Below are positions 53,767 to 61,447 of a stretch of 64,000 bases of DNA, piece after piece. Location: contig NZ_CP017157.1 in the NCBI RefSeq assembly GCF_001729485.1, positions 3,906,001 through 3,970,000 of the forward strand, read 5' to 3'. A model generated the notes under the pieces. That model had not been told where the DNA came from and ran no database searches. It worked only from the letters and a program-made list of their open reading frames with translations. The position numbers and the translations under genes were made by a program. The stretch comes from Streptomyces lydicus. GTDB taxonomy: Bacteria > Actinomycetota > Actinomycetes > Streptomycetales > Streptomycetaceae. Each line of letters begins with the position of its first letter. Position 1 is the stretch's first letter.

Positions 53767-56529
53767 ATGCAGGTCATACGCCGCCGTCGGCATGACGGGA
53801 TCGACCGTGCCGGCCTTCTCGACAGACGCTTCAGGCGCTTCAGCCGCCGCAGCGCCCTGGCAACGGCCACCGCGGTCGTCCTCGCCGCCACCGCCGGCAT
53901 CGGTTATGCCCAGACGCACCAGTTCGGCACCGACCAGGTCGGCCAGAAGACGGCTGATGGCCAGGTCATCTCCAGCGACCAGTACATCGCCCCGTACGGC
54001 GACCGCCTCGTCATCGACAACGGCAAGATCATGTCCTCCTCGGTCAGCCCGGACGGCACCCACGTCGCGGCCTCGCTGACCGACGGCGGAGCGGCGCTGG
54101 CCATCGTCGACCGCAAGAACTGGAAGGTGCAGCAGCTCGTCAGCGCCTCCGCGTCGTCGAACCCGCGCATCAGCAGCAACTCCGTGGGCCAGGAAGGCCC
54201 CACGTACTCGCCCGACGGCAAGCAGCTGTGGTTGGGACAGACCGACGGCTACACCAAGTTCACCGTGGGCCCGGACGGCAGCGTCGCCGACCCGACGTTC
54301 ATCAAGATCCCTGCGGACGGATCCAAGCGCGCGCTGGTGGGCGAGCCGGTGTTCTCGTCCGACGGCTCCACCGTGTACGCGGCGGTCAACGGACAGAACC
54401 GGGTCGTTGCCCTCGATGCGGCGACCGGGGCCATCACACACAGCTGGGACGTGGGCAACGCCCCGCGTGACATGGTCAAGGTCGGCGACAAGCTCTACGT
54501 CAGCAACGAGGGCGGCCGTCCGGCCAAGCCCGGCGACACCACGATCAACTCCTACAACACCCAGGTGCCCGCCAACCCGAAGACCGGTGCCACCACCACC
54601 GGCACGGTCAGCGTCATCGACCTGACGAAGCCGGATGCCGCCGTCGGGAGCATCGAGGTCGGTCTGCACCCGACCGCCCTGTACGCCAAGGGCGGGGCAC
54701 TGTTCGTCACCAACACCGCCACCAACAACGTGTCCGTCATCAACACCGCCCGCGACAAGGTCGTGCAGACCATCGCCACCCGTCCCTGGCCGGAGGCGTC
54801 GGTGGGCTACGAGCCCAACGCGGTGACGCTCACCGACGACGGTCATCTGCTGGTGACGCTCGGCCGCGCCAACGCGGTCGCCGTGTACAAGTACAAGAGC
54901 CCCCAGGAGCCGGTCAGTTACGTCGGTCTGCTCCCCACGGACTACTTCCCCGCGGAGATCGCCACGGTCGGCAACCAGGTGCTGGTCTCCAACACCCGCG
55001 GTATCGATGCCCGCCGCGCCAACCCCAGTGGCGCGCACGGCACCCACGACACCACCTCCAGCCTGCAGCGATTCACCCTGCCGGACGACAGCGTCATCAG
55101 GTCCGAGACGGCCAAGGTCTTCAAGCAGAACGGCTGGATGGGGCACTCGGTCATGAAGACCGACGGCAAGAGCGACACGAAGCCGGTAGCGGTCCCGCAG
55201 CGGCTCGGCGCCCCCTCGACGATCAAGCACGTCTTCCTGATCGTCAAGGAGAACCGGACGTATGACCAGGTCTTCGGCGACATCCCGCAGGGCAACGGCG
55301 ACGCGAAGCTGGCGCAGTTCGGCGAGAACGTGACGCCGAACCAGCACGCGATGGCCCGGCAGTTCGGTCTGTACGACAACACCTACGACATCGGAACGAA
55401 CTCCGCCGAAGGCCACAACTGGCTGATGCAGAGCGACAATCCGGAGTACACCGAGTCCTCGGCCGGTGAGTACCAGCGCAGCTACGACACCGAGAACGAC
55501 GCGCTCGGCCACCAGAAGTCCGGTTTTCTGTGGACCGGTGCGCAGGCGGCGGGCAAGTCCGTCAAGGACTTCGGTGAGTTCCAGTCGGTGGAGAGCAAAC
55601 CGACCGGAGCGTCCTGGCAGAACCTGTACTGCGACGCCAAGACGATGGACGCAACCGGGCAGCCCACGGCCTACCCCATCAAGACCGGGTCGGCGATCCC
55701 CTCGCTCAACGACGTGTCGGTGCCCGGCTTCCCGATGTTCGACCTCGACGTCCCGGACATCTACAAGTACCAGGTCTGGAAGCAGGACTTCGAGAAGAAC
55801 GGGCCGGCGAACCTGAACATGTTCTGGTTCTCCAACGACCACACCGGTGGTCCCGCGAGCCCGTCCGCCCAGGTCGCGGACAACGACCTCGCGGTCGGCA
55901 AGATGGTCGACAAGATCTCGCACAGCAAGTACTGGAAGAACTCGGCCATCTTCGTCGTCGAGGACGACTCCCAGGCCGGCCTCGACCACGTCGACGGGCA
56001 CCGGGCCCCGATCCAGATCATCAGCCCCTGGGCACGGCACGGCAGGACCGACAGCCACTACTACACCCAGATCACGATGATCCGGACCATCGAGCAGATC
56101 CTCGGCATCCACCCGATGAACCAGAAGGACAGCGCGGCCAGCCCCATGAGCGGCGCCTTCACCCCCTACCCGGACACCACGCCGTTCAAGGCGCAGCCCA
56201 ACCGCGTCCCACTCACCGACGGCCTGAAGACCCAGCCGCCCTGCGGCTCGGACACCCCGGCACCGCAGAACCCCAAGGCAGCGGCCGTCGCGCCCGCGAA
56301 GGTACCCGCGGACAAGAAGAACCTGGCGGCGACCTGGGACAAGTGGAAGTCCAAGCAGCGGCTGACCGGCCCGCACGCCGTCCCCGACTACGCCAACCCC
56401 GCCCAGATGAACCACCTCACCTGGTACGAGACGCACAACTGGAACAAGCCGTACCCGGGCGAGAACAAGATCTACGCGCCGCAGGACGTGCCCGGGGCGT
56501 ACCTTCCTTCCTCGGAGAACGACGGCTGA
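53767..56529 (+). CDS. Secreted bifunctional YncE beta-propeller/phosphoesterase
   Basis: 920 residues. The N-terminus has a Tat-like signal (RRFSRRSALATATAVVLAAT). Residues 50-430 form a YVTN/YncE-type propeller (VSPDGTHVAASLTDGG, VGLHPTALYAKGGALFVTNT, NNVSVINTARDKVV). Residues 475-800 are a phosphoesterase/acid phosphatase (PF04185 type) with VFLIVKENRTYDQVFGDI, the metal site region TNSAEGHNWLM, SNDHTGGP and EDDSQAGLDHVDGHRAP. It probably hydrolyses phosphoesters outside the cell, for example phospholipid or phosphonate-type substrates. It follows the ABC-2 permease by 4 bases. The C-terminal 100 residues (KWKSKQRLTGPHAVPDYANP) contact the catalytic part in relatives. Confidence 0.87.
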   Translation: MQVIRRRRHDGIDRAGLLDRRFRRFSRRSALATATAVVLAATAGIGYAQTHQFGTDQVGQKTADGQVISSDQYIAPYGDRLVIDNGKIMSSSVSPDGTHVAASLTDGGAALAIVDRKNWKVQQLVSASASSNPRISSNSVGQEGPTYSPDGKQLWLGQTDGYTKFTVGPDGSVADPTFIKIPADGSKRALVGEPVFSSDGSTVYAAVNGQNRVVALDAATGAITHSWDVGNAPRDMVKVGDKLYVSNEGGRPAKPGDTTINSYNTQVPANPKTGATTTGTVSVIDLTKPDAAVGSIEVGLHPTALYAKGGALFVTNTATNNVSVINTARDKVVQTIATRPWPEASVGYEPNAVTLTDDGHLLVTLGRANAVAVYKYKSPQEPVSYVGLLPTDYFPAEIATVGNQVLVSNTRGIDARRANPSGAHGTHDTTSSLQRFTLPDDSVIRSETAKVFKQNGWMGHSVMKTDGKSDTKPVAVPQRLGAPSTIKHVFLIVKENRTYDQVFGDIPQGNGDAKLAQFGENVTPNQHAMARQFGLYDNTYDIGTNSAEGHNWLMQSDNPEYTESSAGEYQRSYDTENDALGHQKSGFLWTGAQAAGKSVKDFGEFQSVESKPTGASWQNLYCDAKTMDATGQPTAYPIKTGSAIPSLNDVSVPGFPMFDLDVPDIYKYQVWKQDFEKNGPANLNMFWFSNDHTGGPASPSAQVADNDLAVGKMVDKISHSKYWKNSAIFVVEDDSQAGLDHVDGHRAPIQIISPWARHGRTDSHYYTQITMIRTIEQILGIHPMNQKDSAASPMSGAFTPYPDTTPFKAQPNRVPLTDGLKTQPPCGSDTPAPQNPKAAAVAPAKVPADKKNLAATWDKWKSKQRLTGPHAVPDYANPAQMNHLTWYETHNWNKPYPGENKIYAPQDVPGAYLPSSENDG

Positions 56530-56817
56530 TGCCTGCTGACGGCTGAGCGGGGCGGCAAGGCATTCAACGATGAGGTCACTGCAAGAGTGCACCCGGCGGC
56601 GCCCCGTCGGAGTGCGCGCAGTACCTGGCCGGAGTTGGCGAAGTCGGTGTCTGCCTTGCCCCCCGACCGGAGGTGAAGCCTCGCCGAGCCCGCATTGGCG
56701 GATGTCACGAACAGAAAGGGGCAGGCGGACTTAACAGATGCCGCACCGACGCCACCTGTGTCAGGCAGCGGAGTCGTTACCGCATACGCCGTTCCAACTC
56801 GGGCAGGAGAGATCGTC

Positions 56818-57213
56818 ATGGAAATGCTCAAGCGCTGCGAGAAGGCCGTCGAACGCTGGGAGCACGACCTGGTCCGCCGGGTGCAGGGGCGCGACTCCGT
56901 CGAACTCTTCGACGCGCTGCGGCAGCACTGCGACGACCATGCGGTGGTGTGCAGCCCGAGCCGCACCCTGGTTCCCAATGTCTACACCGTCGGCCTCGCG
57001 GCTTCGGTTCGCGCCGGTCTGGATGTGTGTGATGCCTCGCTCAGCCAGGAACTGGCCGACGTGCTCGCCCACCACGGCGCCGAGTGCGCGTATGAATGGG
57101 CGGGCCCCCTCACCGTCCGCGTCACCCACGCTGAAGTGCCGGCCAACGGCCGGTACGAAATAACCAGTGCGGCCTTGGCGAACATCCCCCCGGTGCCCAC
57201 CGCAAGCCGGTAG
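56818..57213 (+). CDS. FhaA N-terminal-domain (DUF3662)-only protein
   Basis: 131 residues. MLKRCEKAVERWEHDLVRRV, SVELFDALRQHCDDHAV, SRTLVPNVYTVGLA and ELADVLAHHGAECAYEWAGP follow the FhaA_N/DUF3662 pattern. FhaA of actinobacteria joins this domain to an FHA domain and acts in cell-wall synthesis with PknA/B and MviN, but the FHA part is absent here. The ATG at 56818 has AGGAGA 7 bases ahead; a longer reading from 56695 lacks support. It is a stand-alone gene, not next to pknA/pknB/pbpA. Confidence 0.66.
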   Translation: MEMLKRCEKAVERWEHDLVRRVQGRDSVELFDALRQHCDDHAVVCSPSRTLVPNVYTVGLAASVRAGLDVCDASLSQELADVLAHHGAECAYEWAGPLTVRVTHAEVPANGRYEITSAALANIPPVPTASR

Positions 57214-57281
57214 TTCGGCGCACCCCCTGAGGCCGACGCCGTTGCCTTTGGCCCTGGTGAGCGCGCTGACTGCTCGTCGAC

Positions 57282-57914
57282 CTACTCGTCGACGGACGGC
57301 TCGGGCTTCGCGCGGAGTTCGTCGAGCCGCAGGAACGCCAGCGCGCGGCGCATCAGATCGATGAGTTCCTCGGGCTCGTCCTGCCAGGCCCAGTGCTCCA
57401 TGGTGACGGTGAAGGCATCCAGCACCGCGGTGGTCAGCAGACGCACTTCAAGACTGTCGGGTGGGGCGTCCGCACGCGCCGCCAGCGCGGGCGCGAGCCG
57501 TTCCTGCATCTCCCGCCCCGCGGCGAGCCAGCGCATCTTCAGGACGGGGACGGTCCCCAGGACCCGGACCAGTCCGCGGGCCCGGGCGGCGTCCTCCAGG
57601 CGTCGCTCGGCCGTCGCCGTCCCGAAGGACGCCTCGATGGCGGCACTGAGCGGTTCCTCGGCCGGGTGTTCCGCGAGGACGTCCACGAGTTGGCCGACGC
57701 TGGAGGCGAAGAGCGGGGTGAGGGCGTCCTCCTTCGCCGGGCAGTAGCGGTAGAAGGTGCGCAGGGAGATGCCCGCGGCCGAGGCGATGTCCTCGACCGT
57801 CGTCGTGTCGTAACCGCGGTCGGCGAACAGGGTCGCCGCGGCCTCCGCGATCTCCAGCCGGGTCTGAAGGCGCCGCTGTTCCGTCAGGGACGGACGGCCC
57901 CGCGCTGCCGCCAT
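57282..57914 (-). CDS. TetR-family transcriptional regulator
   Basis: 210 residues. The N-terminal helix-turn-helix is clear (RLEIAEAAATLFADRGYDTTTV, IASAAGISLRTFYRYCPAKED), followed by a ligand domain of the MftR/TetR type. AAGGAG precedes the ATG at 57914. It is divergent from the SDR gene with an inverted repeat between, so it likely represses that gene and is released by the SDR substrate. A 9-base CTCGTCGAC duplication sits at its stop codon. Confidence 0.88.
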   Translation of the reverse strand: MAAARGRPSLTEQRRLQTRLEIAEAAATLFADRGYDTTTVEDIASAAGISLRTFYRYCPAKEDALTPLFASSVGQLVDVLAEHPAEEPLSAAIEASFGTATAERRLEDAARARGLVRVLGTVPVLKMRWLAAGREMQERLAPALAARADAPPDSLEVRLLTTAVLDAFTVTMEHWAWQDEPEELIDLMRRALAFLRLDELRAKPEPSVDE

Positions 57915-57968
57915 TGTGTGCTCCTTGCCGTGCTTCGCCTCGGCCCCTATTGTCACAGACAGAATTTG

Positions 57969-57983
57969 TGGCATGTCGTGCCA
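57969..57983. promoter_or_regulatory. Probable TetR operator in the TetR/SDR intergenic region
   Basis: TGGCATGTCGTGCCA has 5-bp perfect arms around a 5-base centre, next to a -10-like CATAAA for the SDR direction. A second loose repeat CACA...TGTG (57954-57970) adjoins it. Located between divergent genes, 55 bases from the TetR start and 80 from the SDR start. Confidence 0.5.
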
Positions 57984-58062
57984 TAAAAGCGGTAGGTTGA
58001 TCGAAGGCTGATCAGGAGCCGATCGGCCAGCGGCCCGTCCGGCGTCAGCGAAGGAGCCGACC

Positions 58063-58839
58063 ATGTCCCGCACATACCTCATCACCGGAGCTGCCTCCGG
58101 CATCGGCAAGGCCACCGCCACCCGGCTCACGGAGCAGGGGCACACGGTCATCGGCGCCGACCTCAAGGACGCCGACATCGTCGCGGACCTCGCCACCCCC
58201 GGCGGCCGGGCCCAACTGATCCAGCGCGCAAGTGAGTTGAGCGGTGGCCGGCTCGACGCCGTGATCGCGGGCGCCGGCCTCGCCGGTTTCGAGCCGCGCG
58301 CCGTCAGCGTCAACTACTTCGGCGCGGTCGCCACGCTGGAAGGGCTGCGCCCCCTGCTGGCCGCCGGCACGGACCCGCGCGCCGTCGTCATCGCCTCGAT
58401 CGCCTCCGTCCACCCCCACGACGCGGCCATCGCCGACGCGGCGCTCGCCGGTGACGAGGAAGCGGCGCTGGCCGCCGCCCGGGCCGCCGTCGACCGGGGA
58501 GAGGGCTATGCGATCTACGGCTCGACCAAGGCCGCCCTCGCCCGATGGATACGCCGCACCGCCGTGACCGCCGACTGGGCGGGCGCCGGCATCCCCCTCA
58601 ACGGCATCGCCCCCGGAACGGTCCTCACCCCCATGACCGAACCCATGCTGGCCAGCCCCGACGTGCGCAAGATCGTCGACGAGACCGTCCCCATGCCGCT
58701 CCACGGCCACGCCCGGCCGGCCCAGATCGCACCCCTCCTGAGCTGGCTCACCTCTCCCGAGAACGAGCTGGTCACCGGCCAGGTCGTCTTCATCGACGGC
58801 GGCGCCGACGCCGTACTGCGCGGCGACGGCACGTGGTGA
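58063..58839 (+). CDS. Short-chain dehydrogenase/reductase, hydroxysteroid-dehydrogenase-like
   Basis: 258 residues. The NAD(P) motif TGAASGIG, the NAG-type strand (AVIAGAG), the Ser of VVIASIAS and the YxxxK pair in YAIYGSTKAAL are present. The Asp in GADLKDADI after beta-2 points to NAD(H). The closest look is 3-alpha-(hydroxysteroid) or coniferyl-alcohol dehydrogenase type. AAGGAG precedes the ATG. It is divergent from the TetR regulator and followed by an SRPBCC protein on the same strand. Confidence 0.9.
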   Translation: MSRTYLITGAASGIGKATATRLTEQGHTVIGADLKDADIVADLATPGGRAQLIQRASELSGGRLDAVIAGAGLAGFEPRAVSVNYFGAVATLEGLRPLLAAGTDPRAVVIASIASVHPHDAAIADAALAGDEEAALAAARAAVDRGEGYAIYGSTKAALARWIRRTAVTADWAGAGIPLNGIAPGTVLTPMTEPMLASPDVRKIVDETVPMPLHGHARPAQIAPLLSWLTSPENELVTGQVVFIDGGADAVLRGDGTW

Positions 58840-58870
58840 ACGGTCCAGGGAAGCGGTTGATCAGGGACAG

Positions 58871-58917
58871 CCCGCAGTCACCGCAGCCCGCAGTCACCGC
58901 AGTCCGCAGTCATCGGA
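58871..58917. repeat. 16-base tandem repeat in the SRPBCC leader
   Basis: CCCGCAGTCACCGCAG occurs twice in direct succession (58871-58886, 58887-58902), followed by a diverged third unit (TCCGCAGTCATCGGA). It ends just before GGAGG, the ribosome site of the SRPBCC gene, so copy-number change could alter spacing to upstream signals. Confidence 0.85.
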
Positions 58918-58926
58918 GGCCCATCC

Positions 58927-59364
58927 ATGCACACGCTCACCCGTACCACCGTCGTCACGGCCGACCCCGATGACGTCTGGCAGGTCATCGGCACGTTCGG
59001 CGGCCTCGCCGACTGGCACCCCCTGCTGCCGCCGTCGGTGATCGAGGACGGGGCCGATCCCGAGACGCCCGGGGCGATACAGGCGTTCTCCGCCAACGGC
59101 CACGTGGTCATCCGGGAACGACTCCTGGAGAAGGACGACTCTCGCCGGATGTTCCGCTACACCATCCATGAATCCGCCGTCCCCGTCTCTGACTACGTCT
59201 CCACGCTGTCCGTGCACCCGCACCACGCAGGCGCCGAGATTCGCTGGGTCGCGACCTACGAGGCCGCCGACGAACGCGTCTCCGAGATCGAGAAGCACTT
59301 CGGCGACACCATCTACGCCGCCGGCCTGGAAAGCCTCAAAGAACGCTTCGCCTCGCCCGCCTAG
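58927..59364 (+). CDS. SRPBCC-family (polyketide cyclase/START-like) protein
   Basis: 145 residues. The helix-grip fold pattern is visible: TRTTVVTADPDDVWQVIGTF at the N-terminus, LADWHPLLPPSVIEDG, strands through RERLLEKDDSRRMFRYTIHE, and the C-terminal helix FGDTIYAAGLESLKERF. Such proteins bind hydrophobic ligands in a cavity; this type is often near SDR enzymes. GGAGG precedes the ATG. It could share the SDR transcript, 87 bases downstream of it. Confidence 0.85.
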   Translation: MHTLTRTTVVTADPDDVWQVIGTFGGLADWHPLLPPSVIEDGADPETPGAIQAFSANGHVVIRERLLEKDDSRRMFRYTIHESAVPVSDYVSTLSVHPHHAGAEIRWVATYEAADERVSEIEKHFGDTIYAAGLESLKERFASPA

Positions 59365-59437
59365 ACCCCTTTGCCGCAACGCTGCCCAGCCGTCCCCACG
59401 CGTGCCGACTCGGGAGATCTATGGGCAGGATGGTCCC

Positions 59438-59800
59438 ATGGCCAAATTGCCGTCGAAGCGCCCCGCCTCCCATGGCTCCGTGCTGTCCTTGTGGTCGCAG
59501 GACTCGGTGCTGTCGATCGGCTCGGTGGGGTCGGTCTTGTCCATTGGGAGCATCGGCTCGACCCTGTCCGTCGCCTCGGTCGGGAGCACCCTGTCGGCCG
59601 GCTCGATTGGTTCCGCCCTGTCGCTGATCTCAGCCGGATCATGGCTGAGCAGGGGCTCACTGCTCTCCGCACAGTCGCAGTGGTCGGTGCTGTCCTGGCG
59701 TTCCTCTCGCGGCTTCCTGTCGGCCGGGGCAGTGGGGGCGGTGGCCGGAGCAGGTCTGCTCCTGGCTCGGACGTTGCAGCAGGCCGAGGCGCGACGGTGA
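59438..59800 (+). CDS. Serine-periodic repeat protein (S-x-x tripeptide array) with C-terminal membrane segment
   Basis: 120 residues. From Ser11 to Ser89 a serine occurs at every third position, 27 in a row. Over residues 13-75 this resolves into seven 9-residue units with consensus G-S-x-L-S-x-G-S-[IV], then two diverged units to residue 93. The serines use TCC, TCG, AGC and TCA codons, so the array is kept at protein level and is not a fresh DNA expansion. A basic N-terminus (KLPSKRP) and a C-terminal hydrophobic segment (about 94-112) followed by QQAEARR suggest membrane association. A purine-rich GGCAGGATGG lies ahead of the ATG at 59438. I know no family for it; a thin beta-solenoid or polyproline-II-type bundle with a serine face is a guess. 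Confidence 0.6.
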   Translation: MAKLPSKRPASHGSVLSLWSQDSVLSIGSVGSVLSIGSIGSTLSVASVGSTLSAGSIGSALSLISAGSWLSRGSLLSAQSQWSVLSWRSSRGFLSAGAVGAVAGAGLLLARTLQQAEARR

Positions 59801-60120
59801 GTGAAGGGGTCGGGCCTGGGTGACGGCGAGCATTTCCTGACAAGTTCCGTGGGGGAGAAGGAAGTTCAGCTGTCAGCAGTGCCCGCCCACGCGGAGGCAT
59901 GAGCCAGTCCCCAGTGAGCGCGGCACCGCTCCGGACGCCGGGAACGGAGAGGGAGGGCGGAGCAGTCCGCTCTTTCCATGATCAAGATATAGCGCGCAGG
60001 GGGGCTTGCGGCAAGACCCCGGGGGTGCCGCAGAATCGCCCTCCTGACCCAGAAAGACGCGTTCAGGCCGCTCCTGCCGGCGCGACCTGATCCGTCATCC
60101 CATGAAATGAGACTCACTAC
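59801..60120. other. Intergenic region ahead of the glycosyltransferase
   Basis: 320 bases without a gene. A short AT-richer patch around 59975-59995 (CATGATCAAGATATAGC) includes a -10-like TATAGC and could be the promoter of the glycosyltransferase, leaving a leader of about 120 bases. Nothing else stands out. Confidence 0.4.
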
Positions 60121-61344
60121 ATGCGCGTGCTGTTGATGGCCTACGGGTCGCGCGGAGACGTCGAGCCGCTGGTGGCGGTCGCGGTGCAGCTGCGGGACCT
60201 CGGAGTGGAGGTGCGGATGTGCACGCCTCCGGACTTCGCGGAGTTGTTCGACTCCGTCGGCCTGCCGCTGGTGCCGATCGGCGAGCCGGTGCGCCCCTTC
60301 GTGAAGGGGGTGCTCACCGGGAAGACGAAGGCTCCCGCGGAGGGGCTGCCCGCACGCGCGGCCGCGATGACCGCCACGACGTACGAGGCGGTCGTCACGG
60401 CCGCCGAGGGATGCGACGTGATCCTGGCGACCGGCCTGCTCCCGGCCGCGGCCGGCGCGCGGACGGCAGCCGAGTACCTGGGCATCCCTTACGTGTTCGT
60501 CGCCTACTTCCCCGCCTACCTGCCCTCGCCGCACCACCCGCCGTTCGAGCGGCCGGGCCGGCCGTTCCCGCCAGGCGTGACCGACAACCGAACGCTGTGG
60601 GACCTGGACGCCGAGACCATGAACGTGCTGTTCGGGACCGGTCTCAACACCCACCGGGCATCCATCGGCCTGCCGCCGGTGGGCCACTTCCGCGATTACG
60701 TCCTCACCGACCGCCCCTGGTTGGCCACCGACCCGGTCCTCAGCCCGTGGCAGGAGCCGGCGGACCTCGACGTGGTGCAGACCGGCGCCTGGTTCCGGAC
60801 GGACGACCGCCCGCTGCCGGCCGACGTGGAGGCGTTCCTCCACGCCGGCGAACCGCCGGTGTACGTGGGGTTCGGCAGCATCCCCCTGCGCGACGCAGAC
60901 GATGTGGCCCGGGCGGCCGTCGAGGCGGTCCGGGCGCGGGGCCGCCGCGTGCTCCTCTCCCGCGGCTGGGCCGACCTGGCCGCGGCCGACGGCCAGGGCG
61001 ACTGCTTCGCCGTCGGCGAGGTCAATCACCACGCCCTGTTCCCGCGGGTCGCCGCCGTCGTTCACCACGGCGGCGCGGGCACCACGACCACGGCCGCCCG
61101 GGCCGGTGCGCCCCAGGTGGTCGTACCCCAGCTGGCGGACCAGCCGTACTGGGCCGGCCGGGTGGCCGACCTCGGCATCGGCGCGGCACACGACGGCCCG
61201 AACCCGACCTTCGAGTCCCTGTCGGCCGGGCTCGCCGTCGCCCTGGCTCCCGAGGCCCGGGCCCGGGCAGCCGCGGTGGCCGGCACGATCCGCACCGACG
61301 GCGCGACGGTGGCCGCGAAGCTGCTGCTCGACAAGCGCGGCTGA
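60121..61344 (+). CDS. GT-B glycosyltransferase of the GT1/macrolide-UGT family
   Basis: 407 residues. The N-terminal acceptor domain starts MRVLLMAYGSRGDVEPLVA, as in sterol and natural-product glucosyltransferases; the C-terminal donor domain has VYVGFGSIP and the nucleotide-sugar signature VVHHGGAGTTTTAARAGAPQ, then PQLADQPYWAGRV. It transfers a sugar from UDP (or dTDP) to a small hydrophobic acceptor, for example in antibiotic self-protection or natural-product tailoring. The catalytic His near the N-terminus seen in some relatives (GHxxP) is replaced by SRGDV, as in sterol-type enzymes. No sugar-biosynthesis genes are nearby. It converges with the TPR gene. Confidence 0.9.
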   Translation: MRVLLMAYGSRGDVEPLVAVAVQLRDLGVEVRMCTPPDFAELFDSVGLPLVPIGEPVRPFVKGVLTGKTKAPAEGLPARAAAMTATTYEAVVTAAEGCDVILATGLLPAAAGARTAAEYLGIPYVFVAYFPAYLPSPHHPPFERPGRPFPPGVTDNRTLWDLDAETMNVLFGTGLNTHRASIGLPPVGHFRDYVLTDRPWLATDPVLSPWQEPADLDVVQTGAWFRTDDRPLPADVEAFLHAGEPPVYVGFGSIPLRDADDVARAAVEAVRARGRRVLLSRGWADLAAADGQGDCFAVGEVNHHALFPRVAAVVHHGGAGTTTTAARAGAPQVVVPQLADQPYWAGRVADLGIGAAHDGPNPTFESLSAGLAVALAPEARARAAAVAGTIRTDGATVAAKLLLDKRG

Positions 61345-61447
61345 GGAGGGCCGCCGACCGACTGGCCCGCGGTTCATGCGGAGGGCGTCGGCCTGGTGGG
61401 TGGGGGCCGGTTCATCCCGTCATCCGGGAACGCCGCACGCCAGGTGG

